This document shows, one piece after another, positions 53,914 to 64,000 of a stretch of 64,000 bases of DNA. Each line of letters starts with the position of its first letter. Positions within the stretch are counted from its first letter, which is position 1. The translations under genes were made by a program, and so were the position numbers. Location of the stretch: assembly GCA_023376005.1 (NCBI GenBank), contig CM042157.1, forward strand, positions 53,242,327-53,306,326, read 5' to 3'. The DNA comes from Doryteuthis pealeii (taxonomy: Eukaryota > Mollusca > Cephalopoda > Myopsida > Loliginidae). Under the pieces are notes generated by a model. The model was not told the DNA's origin and did not search any database. It saw nothing but the letters and a program-made list of their open reading frames with translations.

Positions 53914-54150
53914 GGGCCGGGTTAGCTCAGTCGGTAGAGCGTTCAGCTAGAAACCACAAGGCTCCTAGTTCGATACCAGTCCTCGCTAAATCAGCATATG
54001 AGTAGCACAGGGATCTGTGCGGTAAAGCAAGGAGTTGATGGTAGGTGTGGCGCTCCACCTCAGATGCCAAAACAATCTCCTTGGTCTAGTGCTATTGAAA
54101 AGGGGATAGACTCCCTTGCTGACTGGCTGATACCGACATTTTTAGGATTT
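53914..54150 (+). mobile_element. tRNA-derived SINE family 2 (plus strand)
   Basis: The head GGGCCGGGTTAGCTCAGTCG then GTAGAGCG holds a near-perfect A-box, and CTCCTAGTTCGATACCAGTC holds the B-box ~35 bases later. The body runs GAGTAGCACAGGGATCTGTG ... CCCTTGCTGACTGGCTGATA. The anticodon and acceptor stems do not pair, so it is not a functional tRNA. The cleanest pol III promoter in the window, so probably the youngest copy. Confidence 0.85.
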
Positions 54151-54639
54151 TAAGCCTTGTTTAAAATTAGTATAATTTCTAAAATAAACAAATATTTTGA
54201 TATGTAAATTCTTAGCGATTAAAAAAATAAATAAAATAAAATAAAAAATAAAAATAATAGGGGATATAAAAAATCATCCCTACTTCAACTAATGCCAAAG
54301 TATTGATTGTAAAAAGAAAACTTAATTTTATGCAAAATCAGGAAAATGTTTCAAACAGTTTTTTTGTTCGCTTTCCTAATACTATTTTAAATGTAAACAA
54401 ATAAAAAAAAGAAAAGAAAAAGGAATTGTAATATGAAACATGTTACGTTCTTAATTCATAACTTCTTTTTATTTTACTTTTCTTTTTTTTTTACACGGTA
54501 ATAAAGAAATGATGTTAAACGATTATGTTTATCACTGTATTTCAACTGGCAATTAAGTAAACTTTAGAAAAAAGAATTGTTCCAAACCACTTCAGGATTT
54601 TAGGTTTAATTTATTAATAATTGTGATTTACATGAGACC

Positions 54640-54730
54640 GCAAGTATAGAGCATCCAGTGATGATCAAACTCGCTATTCAGCATAATGAATTTTGATAAT
54701 ACCTTGCTAACAATTAAAACTATGATGGAA
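54640..54730 (-). mobile_element. tRNA-derived SINE family 1 (minus strand)
   Basis: GAGCATCCAGTGATGATCAA, 'CTCGCTATTCAGCATAATGAA' and 'CAATTAAAACTATGATGGAATG' are the minus-strand B-box side and the head side. First of three stacked copies. Confidence 0.65.
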
Positions 54731-54734
54731 TGCC

Positions 54735-54885
54735 CTATTCTTTACCCAGTGCATATTTACCCGAGTTGTTCATCACAGGTAGATGTGACACAAGGTCATA
54801 AGTATGGAGCACCCAATGAGGATTGAACTCGTTATTCAATAGTAAAGAATCTGAGAGTAGCATGCTAACCATTATGCCATGATGT
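54735..54885 (-). mobile_element. tRNA-derived SINE family 1 (minus strand)
   Basis: The minus-strand head CATCATGGCATAATGGTTAG and B-box region ACGAGTTCAATCCTCATTGG are well preserved. The body CTTATGACCTTGTGTCACAT ... GTGATGAACAACTCGGGTAA reaches the previous copy. Duplicate A/B similarity runs through this SINE to the window edge. Confidence 0.75.
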
Positions 54886-55270
54886 ATTCCTTCCTTATTT
54901 ACCCCAAAACTGTTTATCATGCATAGGATGTGAGACAAGTCTGTAAGTATGTGGTATCCAGCAAAATATTATTTCAGTATTAATGGAATGCAAGACTAGC
55001 TTGCTTTTACACCACGATTATACATCCTTTTCTTAACCCAATCCATTTGTCACATATGACAAAAGTTGTAAAGGACATCTAGCAATGATAAAAAGGATGG
55101 AGGTTTACCATAATAGCAATAGTAGGGACAATCATATAGGTGCTAGGGCTTGATGTCACCAGCCAATTTAATGGACAGGTTTCTCTGACTGTCCGTCTAG
55201 CCCAAGTAATGGTCAAAGGGGAGTGTTGCATGTCATGGACTGCTAACCACCAAAATATATTTATATTGAT
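54886..55270. other. third degraded SINE, then unique sequence
   Basis: 54900-55030 is a third minus-strand SINE family 1 copy (GGATGTGAGACAAGTCTGTA; 'TTACACCACGATTATACATC'). From ~55060 to 55270 the sequence is unique and slightly GC-richer (ORF 55140-55397 runs into the CT array; no motif). Confidence 0.5.
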
Positions 55271-55274
55271 ATCT

Positions 55275-55282
55275 ACCCCCCC

Positions 55283-55339
<57 letters not shown>

Positions 55340-55345
55340 ACACAC
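55275..55345. repeat. (CT)n(CA)n microsatellite
   Basis: CCCCCCCTCTCTCTCTCTCC, then a long CT run, then a short CA run. Arg/Glu-type ORFs on the minus strand are artefacts. Confidence 0.95.
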
Positions 55346-55429
55346 ACACAGTATCCCTCCCTTAATTATGGGGAATGTGTTTGAAGACCCCAGTTAATAT
55401 CCAAAAAACCATGGATAGTACCATTCTTG

Positions 55430-55431
<2 letters not shown>

Positions 55432-55497
<66 letters not shown>
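55432..55497. repeat. (TA)n microsatellite
   Basis: About 66 bases of uninterrupted TA. Confidence 0.95.
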
Positions 55498-55500
<3 letters not shown>

Positions 55501-55978
55501 AATTTCCATGTGCTAATTTATAAATTTGGTACAATAAGATATCAATAATTGCTAAAATAGAATAAGTATAATAATTATATATAATAAAATGATGTGCCCG
55601 TTTATAGATTTGTTCTTAGCATAGAAATCTCAGCATACGATTATTTTTCTTTCTTTTTAAGTTGAAACTTTTCCTGTTTTCTGTTAAAGGAGACACTTAA
55701 TTGCCATCATCATCCTTACACATGAAAGGCCATTAGGATCATTATTAAATAAAACTTGTGAATTGTTTTTATCCAGAGTTGACCATATGAATATGAATAT
55801 TTTAGTGATTGATTATTGATAATATTGAGTATGGTTGTTTTATGAAATAAATTTCTGAATTCTACAAAAAAGAGTGAGAACTTTTTGTAAGAATTTTCTT
55901 AGGATTAGAAATTGTTATTAGTGTCATTTGTTGTTTGTGCCACATAATTTGTCTTCATTTTCAGATTTTTTCACATAA
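55498..55978. other. no gene recognised
   Basis: AT-rich sequence between two TA arrays; no repeat partner seen in the window. Confidence 0.5.
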
Positions 55979-56002
55979 GTATATATATATATATATATAT
56001 AT

Positions 56003-56087
<85 letters not shown>

Positions 56088-56115
56088 TATATATAATAGA
56101 GAGAGAGAGAGAGAG
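55979..56115. repeat. (TA)n(GA)n compound microsatellite
   Basis: About 118 bases of TA with one AGAT step, a TATATTATATATAATA transition, then AGAGAGAG. The longest TA array of the window, 300 bases before the assembly gap. Confidence 0.95.
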
Positions 56116-56400
56116 GTTATTCATATCAACAAATGGTTGCATGGTCACTATTATCAGATTTTGATGAAATTTCACCATGTGATAATCACCCTAAAAAAAT
56201 GAAAACCTGAAAAAGAAGTCCATTGAGCCATTGTTCAAGAGTTATAGCCCCTCTGAAATCTATGCCTTTCGATGTTTATTCTGTTATACACGATGGGGCA
56301 ATAGCAATACTCATGATTTGCCCAAATTTTTTGGTATTTTCTTGTAACTGTATCATGAGCCAGAATAATTATCTGGTGTCCTGATTATCTCTTCTCGTTG
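56116..56400. other. unidentified sequence before the gap
   Basis: Mixed-composition sequence (TGATGAAATTTCACCATGTG, 'CAAGAGTTATAGCCCCTCTG') of a style seen in LTR or DNA transposon interiors, but without a partner here. The last certain bases before the N run. Confidence 0.4.
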
Positions 56401-56500
56401 NNNNNNNNNNNNNNNNNNNNNNNNNNNNNNNNNNNNNNNNNNNNNNNNNNNNNNNNNNNNNNNNNNNNNNNNNNNNNNNNNNNNNNNNNNNNNNNNNNNN
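56401..56500. other. 100-N assembly gap
   Basis: Exactly 100 N, a conventional placeholder for a gap of unknown size between contigs. Only 66 bases of sequence unmatched in this window (56501-56566) separate it from the start of duplicate B. Confidence 0.99.
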
Positions 56501-58120
56501 TTAAGGGTCTTTAAGTTCTCCATTTCTCTCGCCTTTTTTAAGCCTTTCGTTTAAAAAGCTGATCAATGTTAGCACTACAAAGTGTATGAAAAAATTCAGT
56601 TTAAATTGGTTTTAATTAGGCGTAAATAGCAATTAAGTCAACGAACCGACCAATCCCTGTCTAAAATCAGACTGCTCTCTTGCACTCTCCCTCTATATAG
56701 ATTATGGTGAGGGGGAGAGTTATTGTGAGGAGTCGAGTTTTACAGAGTAGGAGTGACTGCTGATATTTTACAGGCAAGCAGCCTGGTCTGGGAAGGGAGG
56801 GCGAAATCTACCAGAGTTAGGAGAACTCTAGGTAGATTCGCCCCTCCCTTTCTCCAGGCCACAGAGAACAAAAAAAAAAATCTTTTTAGGGCATGATTTC
56901 AATTTTGTTGAGCGTAAATTTTTACTAAATTGAAATCATGCTTTAAAATAGATTTTTAAATTACTTTAATTATTAATTTAGAGTATTAAACTTACTTTAA
57001 AAAATATTTCATGTTGGGTAAAAAAAATAGTTATATATTTAAATATTATGGAATTCATGAGCAAACATTGACTACCGTGGGGGTAGTTTTCTTCGGGCTT
57101 TAAAAGTTTGTTTTAGTTAAAACTAAAACAAACTAGACTGACTTTTGATTTAAGTCGGTAAAATTAACGGAAAAGTTTATTGCGGTACCAAATCACAGTT
57201 TAACTGCAGTCTATGAATTAACATTTTGCGAATTTGGTTACGGTTTTAGGGCATTAAGGTTGTTTTTAATTACGTAATTGCTTAAAAAATAAACAAAAAA
57301 CCAAATTACTATACATTTAATGTGAAAATATTTTTTAAACTAGTTTAATTGAAATTATACATTGCTATATTAACACAAACAACTGTTTTAATTAGATTCA
57401 ATAATTAATTTCAATGGTTAATTAAATAGTATAGTAAATTGTGTTTTGTTGTTGTTTATTTTTTAAAGCAATACGTAATTAAAACAACCTTAATCCCTAA
57501 AACTGTAACCCAATTCGCAAAATGTTAATTCATAGAATGTAGGACTAACTTCTGACTTAGGTTGGAAAATTAAAACGGAAAATTTTTTGCTGGTACCCAA
57601 TGACAGTTTAACTACAGTCTATGAATTAACATTTTGCGAATTGGGTTACGGTTTTAGGGGATTAAGGTTGTTTTTAATTACGTATGGCTTTAAAAAAATA
57701 AACTCTGTCTTTAGTCTTTTTTTATGCAGAAAATAGTATCAATCAAATATATACCATCCGATATTACAGTCTGAATAATACAATAATTGTAATCTTTGCG
57801 GAGTTCCGTCAATGGCCTCTTGCCTCAAAACATGCTTGCCGGTGACTGCTGAAAAAAAAAAAACAAAAAAAACACCAGCTACGATTGAAGTCCGTAGCGG
57901 AAGCGGCGTGAAAAACAAAAACAACTAGGTTTAGGATTTGGGGTTGGGGTTTAAGTTTAGTTTAATGGAAATAAATAAATAATTTGGGCTCTGTTTTTTC
58001 TGAGTCACCCTGTATACAGGGTGACCCAGAAAAAAAAGAACTTTGTAATAAAACAGTTAATTTTAATGGGGGGGGGGTTAGGGTTAGGGTTGGGTTTTCA
58101 GTGGAAAATCCCTAAGTTGG

Positions 58121-58151
<31 letters not shown>

Positions 58152-58194
58152 GATACCGCTTTGGATGCAGGAAGCCAGGACGGAACTCCGCAAA

Positions 58195-58560
58195 GATTAC
58201 CATTATTTGTATTATTCAGACTATTGTCCTTGTCTTCATTGTTATCTGTACAAAGTTTCGGCTGATGTGCCCTCCGGCCTTCTTCAGGTATTTCTTGTCG
58301 GACTCGGGAACCATCTTGTAATTGGGAGCCATCATGGAACTTTGAACCCAACCCTTTATTAGGTTCACGGGGGTATCCTGTTCTCATTCCACTAACCATA
58401 GCTGCGGTACAGGTGTTAAGCTGTGTTAATTATTATTCTATGTTACTGCTGTCCCTGACCAGGATTGAACCTGCAGTCTAGAGATAACTGGCATTTAGAA
58501 CTGTCTTAATCTAACCCCTTTATCTATTAGGATATGTGTTCAATTGGACAATCCAGTGTG
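58195..58560 (-). mobile_element. tRNA-derived SINE family 3 (duplicate B)
   Basis: Counterpart of 49050-49440 with a few one-base indels. The 70-codon plus ORF 58150-58362 is longer than in copy A only because of an indel. Confidence 0.7.
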
Positions 58561-58829
58561 AATTTTTTCAATTGCAAAAGTTACAATTTATTTTGTAAAA
58601 ACGGATTTTAAGTAGCCTCTTGGCAGGCATCTTGATCAAAATGGACGAAAAAAACGTTTTAAATATATCAAAAATAAATTATATGTGTAATATTATTTTG
58701 CTTTTTACTGATGCTTATTATGTTACTACTTTTCGACTTAGACAAAAATTTGACCTTAAGTAATCAATTTAATAAATTTTAGTTCGTTTTAAAAATGAAA
58801 AGCAGATGATATTTTGGCCAGATCCAACT

Positions 58830-59185
58830 CTTTTCCCTAATCATCTAGAGAGAGCTTAATGGGTGAACCAATGGGTCACGTTTTGTCTAGTATATATATA
58901 AAGTTGTTGGGGTGGCCTAAAGTCGGTATCAGCCAGACAGCAAGGGACTCTATCCCTTTTCACTAGCGCTAGACCAAGTAGATTGTTTTGGCATCTGAGG
59001 TGCAGCACCATACCTACCATCAACTCCTTTACCGCACAGATCCTGTGCTACTCATTGCTTAGTTGGGCTGGTATTGAACCAGGAACCTTATGGTTCCTAG
59101 CCAGATGCTCTACCGACTGAGCCATCTAGACAAAACGTGACCTGTTGGGTCACCCATTGAGCTCTGGTAGATAATTGGGATTAAG
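58830..59185 (-). mobile_element. SINE family 2 within inverted repeats (duplicate B)
   Basis: Counterpart of 49705-50065. The head reads TCTAGATGGCTCAGTCGGTA here, one base longer than in copy A. A deletion removes several bases between 'TTAGTTGG' and GCTGGTATTGAACC. Confidence 0.8.
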
Positions 59186-59591
59186 GAAAAGTAGATTGCA
59201 AAGCGAATTAAATTTTAAAAAGAAATAAATAAATACGGTTGGAGAATTAAAAAACAACAACATTTGAATAATTTTGTAAGATTTTTAACGTTTCGCACAC
59301 TCTCTACTCTCAATGTGAAACTAACATATATAATGAGGAGGTAATCAAGATATACAGAGAGAGGGAAAAAGTGATAGGCAGAATATGTGAAGTGAGAGTC
59401 TGATCAGTTTTTTACTTAATTGCAAATTACGACTAATTAGAAAAAATCAAAATGGAATTTTTTTCAAACTTAACTCAATCCTAGGACTAAGGAATAATTT
59501 AGTATAATTTTCATGTCATTAAACTAATTAGGAAAAAAAAAAACCTTTAGGACACAAATACTGATTCGTCAGCTTTAGAAGTAAAAGTAAA

Positions 59592-59837
59592 GTTGTTGGG
59601 ATGGCTAAAGTCGGTATCAGCCAGACAGCGAGGGAGTCTATCCCCTTTTCACTAGTGCTAGACAAAGGAGATTGTTTTAGTGTCTGAAATGGAGCGCCTC
59701 ACCTACCATCAGCTCCTCACTTTACCTCATAGATCTTTATGCTTCTCTTATGCTGAGTTGGCGAGGGTCGATATTGATCCAGGAACCTTGCAGTTCCCAG
59801 GCGAACGCTCTACCAACTAAACTAAACTGGCCCTTTA
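59592..59837 (-). mobile_element. SINE family 2 (duplicate B)
   Basis: Counterpart of 50470-50716, one base deleted in 'ATGGC(C)TAAAG'. Confidence 0.8.
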
Positions 59838-59839
59838 GT

Positions 59840-59870
<31 letters not shown>

Positions 59871-62454
59871 ATAAATATTAATAAATTTTAACAGTCTTTC
59901 TCTTTTAACTCATTTTGAGTGAAAGATGTTCTTGAATTTTATAAAAATGAATGCCTTGTATGATTTTATCTCGGAGTTATGGTACATGATTGTATTTTAC
60001 TGAATCTATTTAAATACATTAACCTCCCAAGAATCCCCCTAAAAAATAAGTATAGCTTAGGTTTGGCACAAGGCTGCATATATGAGTTACCTAATAAAGA
60101 TTGAACTCACTACTCAGAAGTAGTTGGATTGTACAACAAGCTTGTTAACTATTATACCATGATTAGGTGCCCTTAATGTAAACCTGAACTTGAGATATAG
60201 AAAAGAACTGCTGTATTTCAGAGGCTTGGCGCTTTAGACCATTTCGGTTACCCTACTAAAGAGTTTGTGAACTTCACACAGGATCAAGTGACAACATGGC
60301 ATTATATTAAGTTACAATGCAACACTATTCAATTATTTACATGTCTTGGACAACTGTTTCACTTTGGTTATACTCAAAAACGTTTTAGCTGCTGTATCCT
60401 CTAACTTTCTTCGGGTGTCTTTTGTCTTGAATTCTTTGTCCTTAATCAAGAAAATTAAGCAGATAAACCAAAGCACATCAGGTCACCAACTATGACATGA
60501 CACCTGAAATAAGGCTGAGACATGCACCCTATAATTTATTTTAACCTTTTTATTTGTTTGTCATTATTAATATAAGTGTGAATTGTTAGACTCTCTAATA
60601 AAATTATAAATAAAACTTAACAACATTTTAAAAGTTGCCATGGAGATCTAATCATTTGTTATTCATTTCAGATTTGTTGGATACAGAATGATTCATCTAA
60701 AAATAAACATTTTTACAATATGCTTACATCACAGAGACTTAATAAATATTTAACTTTTTTCTTTTTCTTCTTTTATACTTACAACACATACTCTTGTATC
60801 ATGCGATTTTCTGAGACCTTTTGCAGCTAGAAATTTCGCCTGGGCCAACTATTTACATAGATAGTTTTTATCTTGTGTAAATTAAGACCCACTAGTATTA
60901 CTATTAGGCCTAAAATTTTGGTCTTGGAAAGTTGCAGGACACGTGAGTATATACAGTAATTTTCTTTTCTGCTTTTAAATAAAGATAAAATTAATTTGAT
61001 TAAATTACTTTGTTTCTTATTTGATATAAATATAGGCAAATTATATTGTTGTTTTGATTAAATTAGATTTTGTTGAATTGTTTTGTTTTGCTTCATGAAC
61101 AGGACAAAAATCCTGTGGATTAAAAAAAAAATTTGTATTTAAAAAGAAAATTTTAAATATTAAGTCACCATGATGTAACAAGTGATGTCAGAGTGTCTTT
61201 GTAAGGTGTGACATATTAAATGGTAATCCAGAAAAGTAAACTTGTGTAAAGGATTTAATTCCAGTTAAATCACAAATGATTGGTATCAAGTCTCAAGTCA
61301 ATAAAGTTTATACAATCCAGTTATAGTCAAGTTCCACATAGACAAATCCAACATTGGCAAGATATTCCTTTATGATTATTCTACACTTGGAGTTGTTTCA
61401 TTAAATAGTTTATGTGAGTTAGGTATTTCATTGTAATTAGAAGACTCATTTTTCCCAGAATTGCAATGTCAATGCTTATTCATTTTAGATAGAAAGTTGT
61501 TTATGGCATATACCAGGAAAATAATTCAACAGTGTATATTATAAAAATGTAACATTTAAAGGTGAATCAATTCTGGGTCCAACAAATCCAATTTGACTTT
61601 TCACTTCTGCTTGGTTGATAATGATATTGATATTCCTTGTTGAATTTAAACACAAAAGGCAAATAAATGACTTGCTTAAACTATAAACACAAAATCTGCT
61701 TTTTAGCCTAATTTCATTAGTCCATCATAGAATAGAACATTTTTTCCCAAACATAGAGTATACTGTGTGTATTTACCCAACCCCTCTGCTATGAGCAGGA
61801 TGTGACACCAGATCAATTTTTAAGCAGAGTACAACTGGTTTAAATTCTGAGTTTTCATTCTCCTAGGCTGATAGCCATACCAAAGTTAAAGAGTCCAGTC
61901 TGCCTTACTACCAAAAGTGTACTGTAATTGTTAAAAATATCTTTATGGTGGAATTTTTACATTCATGAATTATAATGATATAAAGATGGTTATTTGACAA
62001 ACTTAATATGAATTTAAATGCTGTTTCCAGTTGTATAATAAATAAATAATTTTGATAATGCTAAGCTCATTTAAGGTCAAAATGATGTTTAAGATATAAA
62101 AGCATAAAATTGTGTAAAATTATTGTCTGAAGAAATTTTTAGTGGACACCAATTTTATTGGCCTTTTTAATTTATCATCATTGATACTTAAAGGCTGTCT
62201 TTGGCAACCTTTAAGTAGGTGTTGAGTCTCTTCTTACTCATATATTTTATATTATAATTAATTGCAAATAGATTATAATAAGGGGAAGTAATTTATAATT
62301 GGAATTAATTATTTCTCTTGATGTATTATAATGATCAAGGACTTAGATTTTTACACAAATATTGCAACTTGCATTATTATTTGAGTTATAACATTTTAAT
62401 ACTATTATGCTAACAAAAATCTCACACATGCACACACACACTATTTTACTCTTT

Positions 62455-62645
62455 GTTAGTTTGTCACACCAGCTCTTAACTGGTGATTTCTTTATTTGAG
62501 TCTGAGTGATAACAAGTTTCCTCAGGTCTCCAAGACTCTTCTAAGTAGCATTGCCAATTTTAATAGTACTTGTGGTCTGAGTGGTTTCAATTCTTTTGCT
62601 TATCTACAGTTTCTTCAGTCTCTTTTCTAGGTAGGAAGTGTAGGC
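62455..62645 (-). pseudogene. LINE ORF2 C-terminal fragment (duplicate B, minus)
   Basis: Counterpart of 53325-53505 with small insertions (TTCTTTATTTGAG against TTCTATTTGAG). Confidence 0.7.
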
Positions 62646-62689
62646 TATATACTGGTGATAGAGATTAAACATTTAATCACATAAAAAGT

Positions 62690-62892
62690 GAATGCAGCAA
62701 ACTAGCATGAAAGGAATACAAAGACAGGTGCGCAACTTGGTGATCCACTGGGAATTGGGCAAGAGACTGAAATGTCACCATATTGACAAATGGTATGTGC
62801 ACCACCAGAATTTTTTCTTGAAAATAAAATTCTCTGGGACTTTGAGATACAACCAGATCATCCATTCCAGGCCAGAAGTCCAGATCTGGGAA
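62690..62892 (+). pseudogene. LINE ORF2 C-terminal fragment (duplicate B, plus)
   Basis: Counterpart of 53552-53757. The frame is open here from 62692 to 62964 (90 codons), showing IHWELGKR, KWYVHH and IHSRPEVQIW. GGGCAAGAGACTG here against GCAAAGAACTG in copy A decides the frame. Confidence 0.75.
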
Positions 62893-63051
62893 AAAAACAA
62901 ACAAAAACAAAACAAAAAAACAAACTTGTCATCGAGTGAATTTTGGTATTCCAACAGACCATAGAGTGAAAATGAAGGAAGGTGGACAAATATCTGAATA
63001 TGAAGGTAATGGTGATACAATTCATAGATATAGATTATTATTATATAAAAT

Positions 63052-63290
63052 GGGGCCGGGTTAGCTCAGTCGGTAGAGCGTTCAGCTAGAAACCACAAGG
63101 CTCCTAGTTCGATACCAGTCCTCGCTAAATCAGCATATGAGTAGCACAGGGATCTGTGCGGTAAAGCAAGGAGTTGATGGTAGGTGTGGCGCTCCACCTC
63201 AGATGCCAAAACAATCTCCTTGGTCTAGTGCTATTGAAAAGGGGATAGACTCCCTTGCTGACTGGCTGATACCGACATTTTTAGGATTTT
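63052..63290 (+). mobile_element. tRNA-derived SINE family 2 (duplicate B, plus)
   Basis: Counterpart of 53914-54150, with the same intact A-box (TTAGCTCAGTCGGTAGAGCG) and B-box (AGTTCGATACC). One extra G precedes the head. Confidence 0.85.
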
Positions 63291-63784
63291 AAGCCTTGTT
63301 TAAAATTAGTATAATTTCTAAAATAAACAAATATTTTGATATGTAAATTCTTAGCGATTAAAAAAATAAATAAAATAAAATAAAAAATAAAAATAATAGG
63401 GGATATAAAAAATCATCCCTACTTCAACTAATGCCAAAGTATTGATTGTAAAAAGAAAACTTAATTTTATGCAAAATCAGGAAAATGTTTCAAACAGTTT
63501 TTTGTTCGCTTTCCTAATACTATTTTAAATGTAAACAAATAAAAAAAAGAAAAGAAAAAGGAATTGTAATATGAAACATGTTACGTTCTTAATTCATAAC
63601 TTCTTTTTATTTTACTTTTCTTTTTTTTTTACACGGTAATAAAGAAATGATGTTAAACGATTATGTTTATCACTGTATTTCAACTGGCAATTAAGTAAAC
63701 TTTAGAAAAAAAGGAATTGTTCCAAACCACTCAGGATTTTAGGGTTAATTTTATTAATAATTGTGATTTACATGAGACCGCAAG

Positions 63785-64000
63785 TATAGAGCATCCAGTG
63801 ATGATCAAACTCGCTATTCAGCAGTAATGAATTTATGATAATACCTTGCTAACAATTAAACTATGATGGAACGGCCTATTCTTTACCCAGTCCATATTTA
63901 CCTGAGTTGTTCATCACAGGTAGGATGTGACACAAGGTCATAAGTATGGAGCACCCAATGAGGATTGAACTCGTTATTCAATAGTAAAGAATCTGAGAGT
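63785..64000 (-). mobile_element. stacked SINE family 1 copies (duplicate B, cut by window end)
   Basis: Counterparts of 54640-54730 and 54735-54858: CATCCAGTGATGATCAAACT and 'ACCCAATGAGGATTGAACTCG'. The second copy is interrupted by the window edge. Confidence 0.65.

Larger units (their letters stand above)
47416..54858 (+). repeat. large duplication, copy A (7.4 kb)
   Basis: From TGTTAGCACTACAAAGTGTA to 'AGAATCTGAGAGT' this segment is collinear and near-identical to 56567-64000. Differences seen by eye are mostly single-base indels in homopolymers; substitutions are rare (for example GTCTGGTCAG against GTCTGATCAG, CATCGAGCG against CATCGAGTG). Every SINE, LINE fragment and microsatellite inside is shared, so the split post-dates all those insertions. 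Confidence 0.95.
56567..64000 (+). repeat. large duplication, copy B (runs off the window)
   Basis: Collinear with 47416-54858. The coordinate offset drifts from 9151 at the start to 9142 at the end because of small indels. Copy B begins inside the left terminal repeat of the composite element, about 90 bases in, so it is not a clean transposition. See findings for the assembly-artefact reading. Confidence 0.95.

Noticed and set aside
53914..53990. Functional tRNA gene
   Set aside because: A- and B-boxes are present, but the acceptor and anticodon stems do not pair and a SINE body follows directly; repeated in other copies.
55079..55397. Arg/Glu-repeat and Ser/Leu-repeat ORFs
   Set aside because: They are caused by the CT microsatellite on both strands.
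60827..61039. 70-codon minus ORF in duplicate B
   Set aside because: The equivalent frame in copy A is broken by a single-base indel and no motif is recognisable.

Overview
This is a window of an animal nuclear genome: very AT-rich, almost free of coding sequence, and crowded with microsatellites, short inverted-repeat DNA transposons (MITEs), tRNA-derived SINEs and decayed LINEs. There are no operons, ribosome-binding sites or dense ORFs. The mix of SINEs sharing a LINE tail, minisatellite-bearing elements and long (TA)n/(CA)n tracts suggests a lophotrochozoan, probably a mollusc. That is an inference from repeat style; no taxonomic marker gene is present.

Coding content is minimal. The only convincing host coding segment is one exon at 33009-33242: splice acceptor, 35 nt of 5' UTR, ATG at 33044, 66 codons of an Ala/Pro/Thr/Ser-rich N-terminus, and a consensus GTGAGT donor (phase 1 intron). 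The rest of the gene lies outside the window or was not found. A CpG-rich block with a perfect TGACGTCA site near 13.05 kb could be a promoter or untranslated first exon, but its link to the 33 kb exon is speculative.

Layout: 0-5 kb, an interspersed element with a ~600-bp tandem unit (second copy inverted at 35.4-37.3 kb) plus a foldback element and a MITE; 5-9 kb, a SINE, a Tc1/mariner-like MITE and microsatellites; 9-15 kb, hAT-related sequence, a foldback element, two LINE 3' fragments and SINEs; 15.4-17.2 kb, a non-autonomous hAT element with exact 8-bp target duplications; 17-24 kb, AT-rich repeats; 25.2-27.4 kb, two arrays of a ~28-bp minisatellite around an inverted conserved module; 28-33 kb, SINE/LINE tails; 33 kb, the exon, followed by a 600-bp polypyrimidine tract in its intron; 38-39.4 kb, two LINE 3' ends in opposite orientation; 41-47 kb, a hairpin and hAT/MITE families; 47.3-50.5 kb, a composite element with long imperfect terminal inverted repeats and nested hairpins, MITEs and SINEs.

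The right end is dominated by a near-identical duplication: 47416-54858 recurs in direct orientation at 56567-64000 (window end). A 100-N gap (56401-56500) lies between the copies, close to the start of the second. Differences are mostly one-base indels in homopolymers with few substitutions, so a retained haplotype or false assembly duplication is more likely than an old tandem duplication. Nearly all long ORFs in the window are shadows of low-complexity DNA, the minisatellite or antisense LINE sequence.
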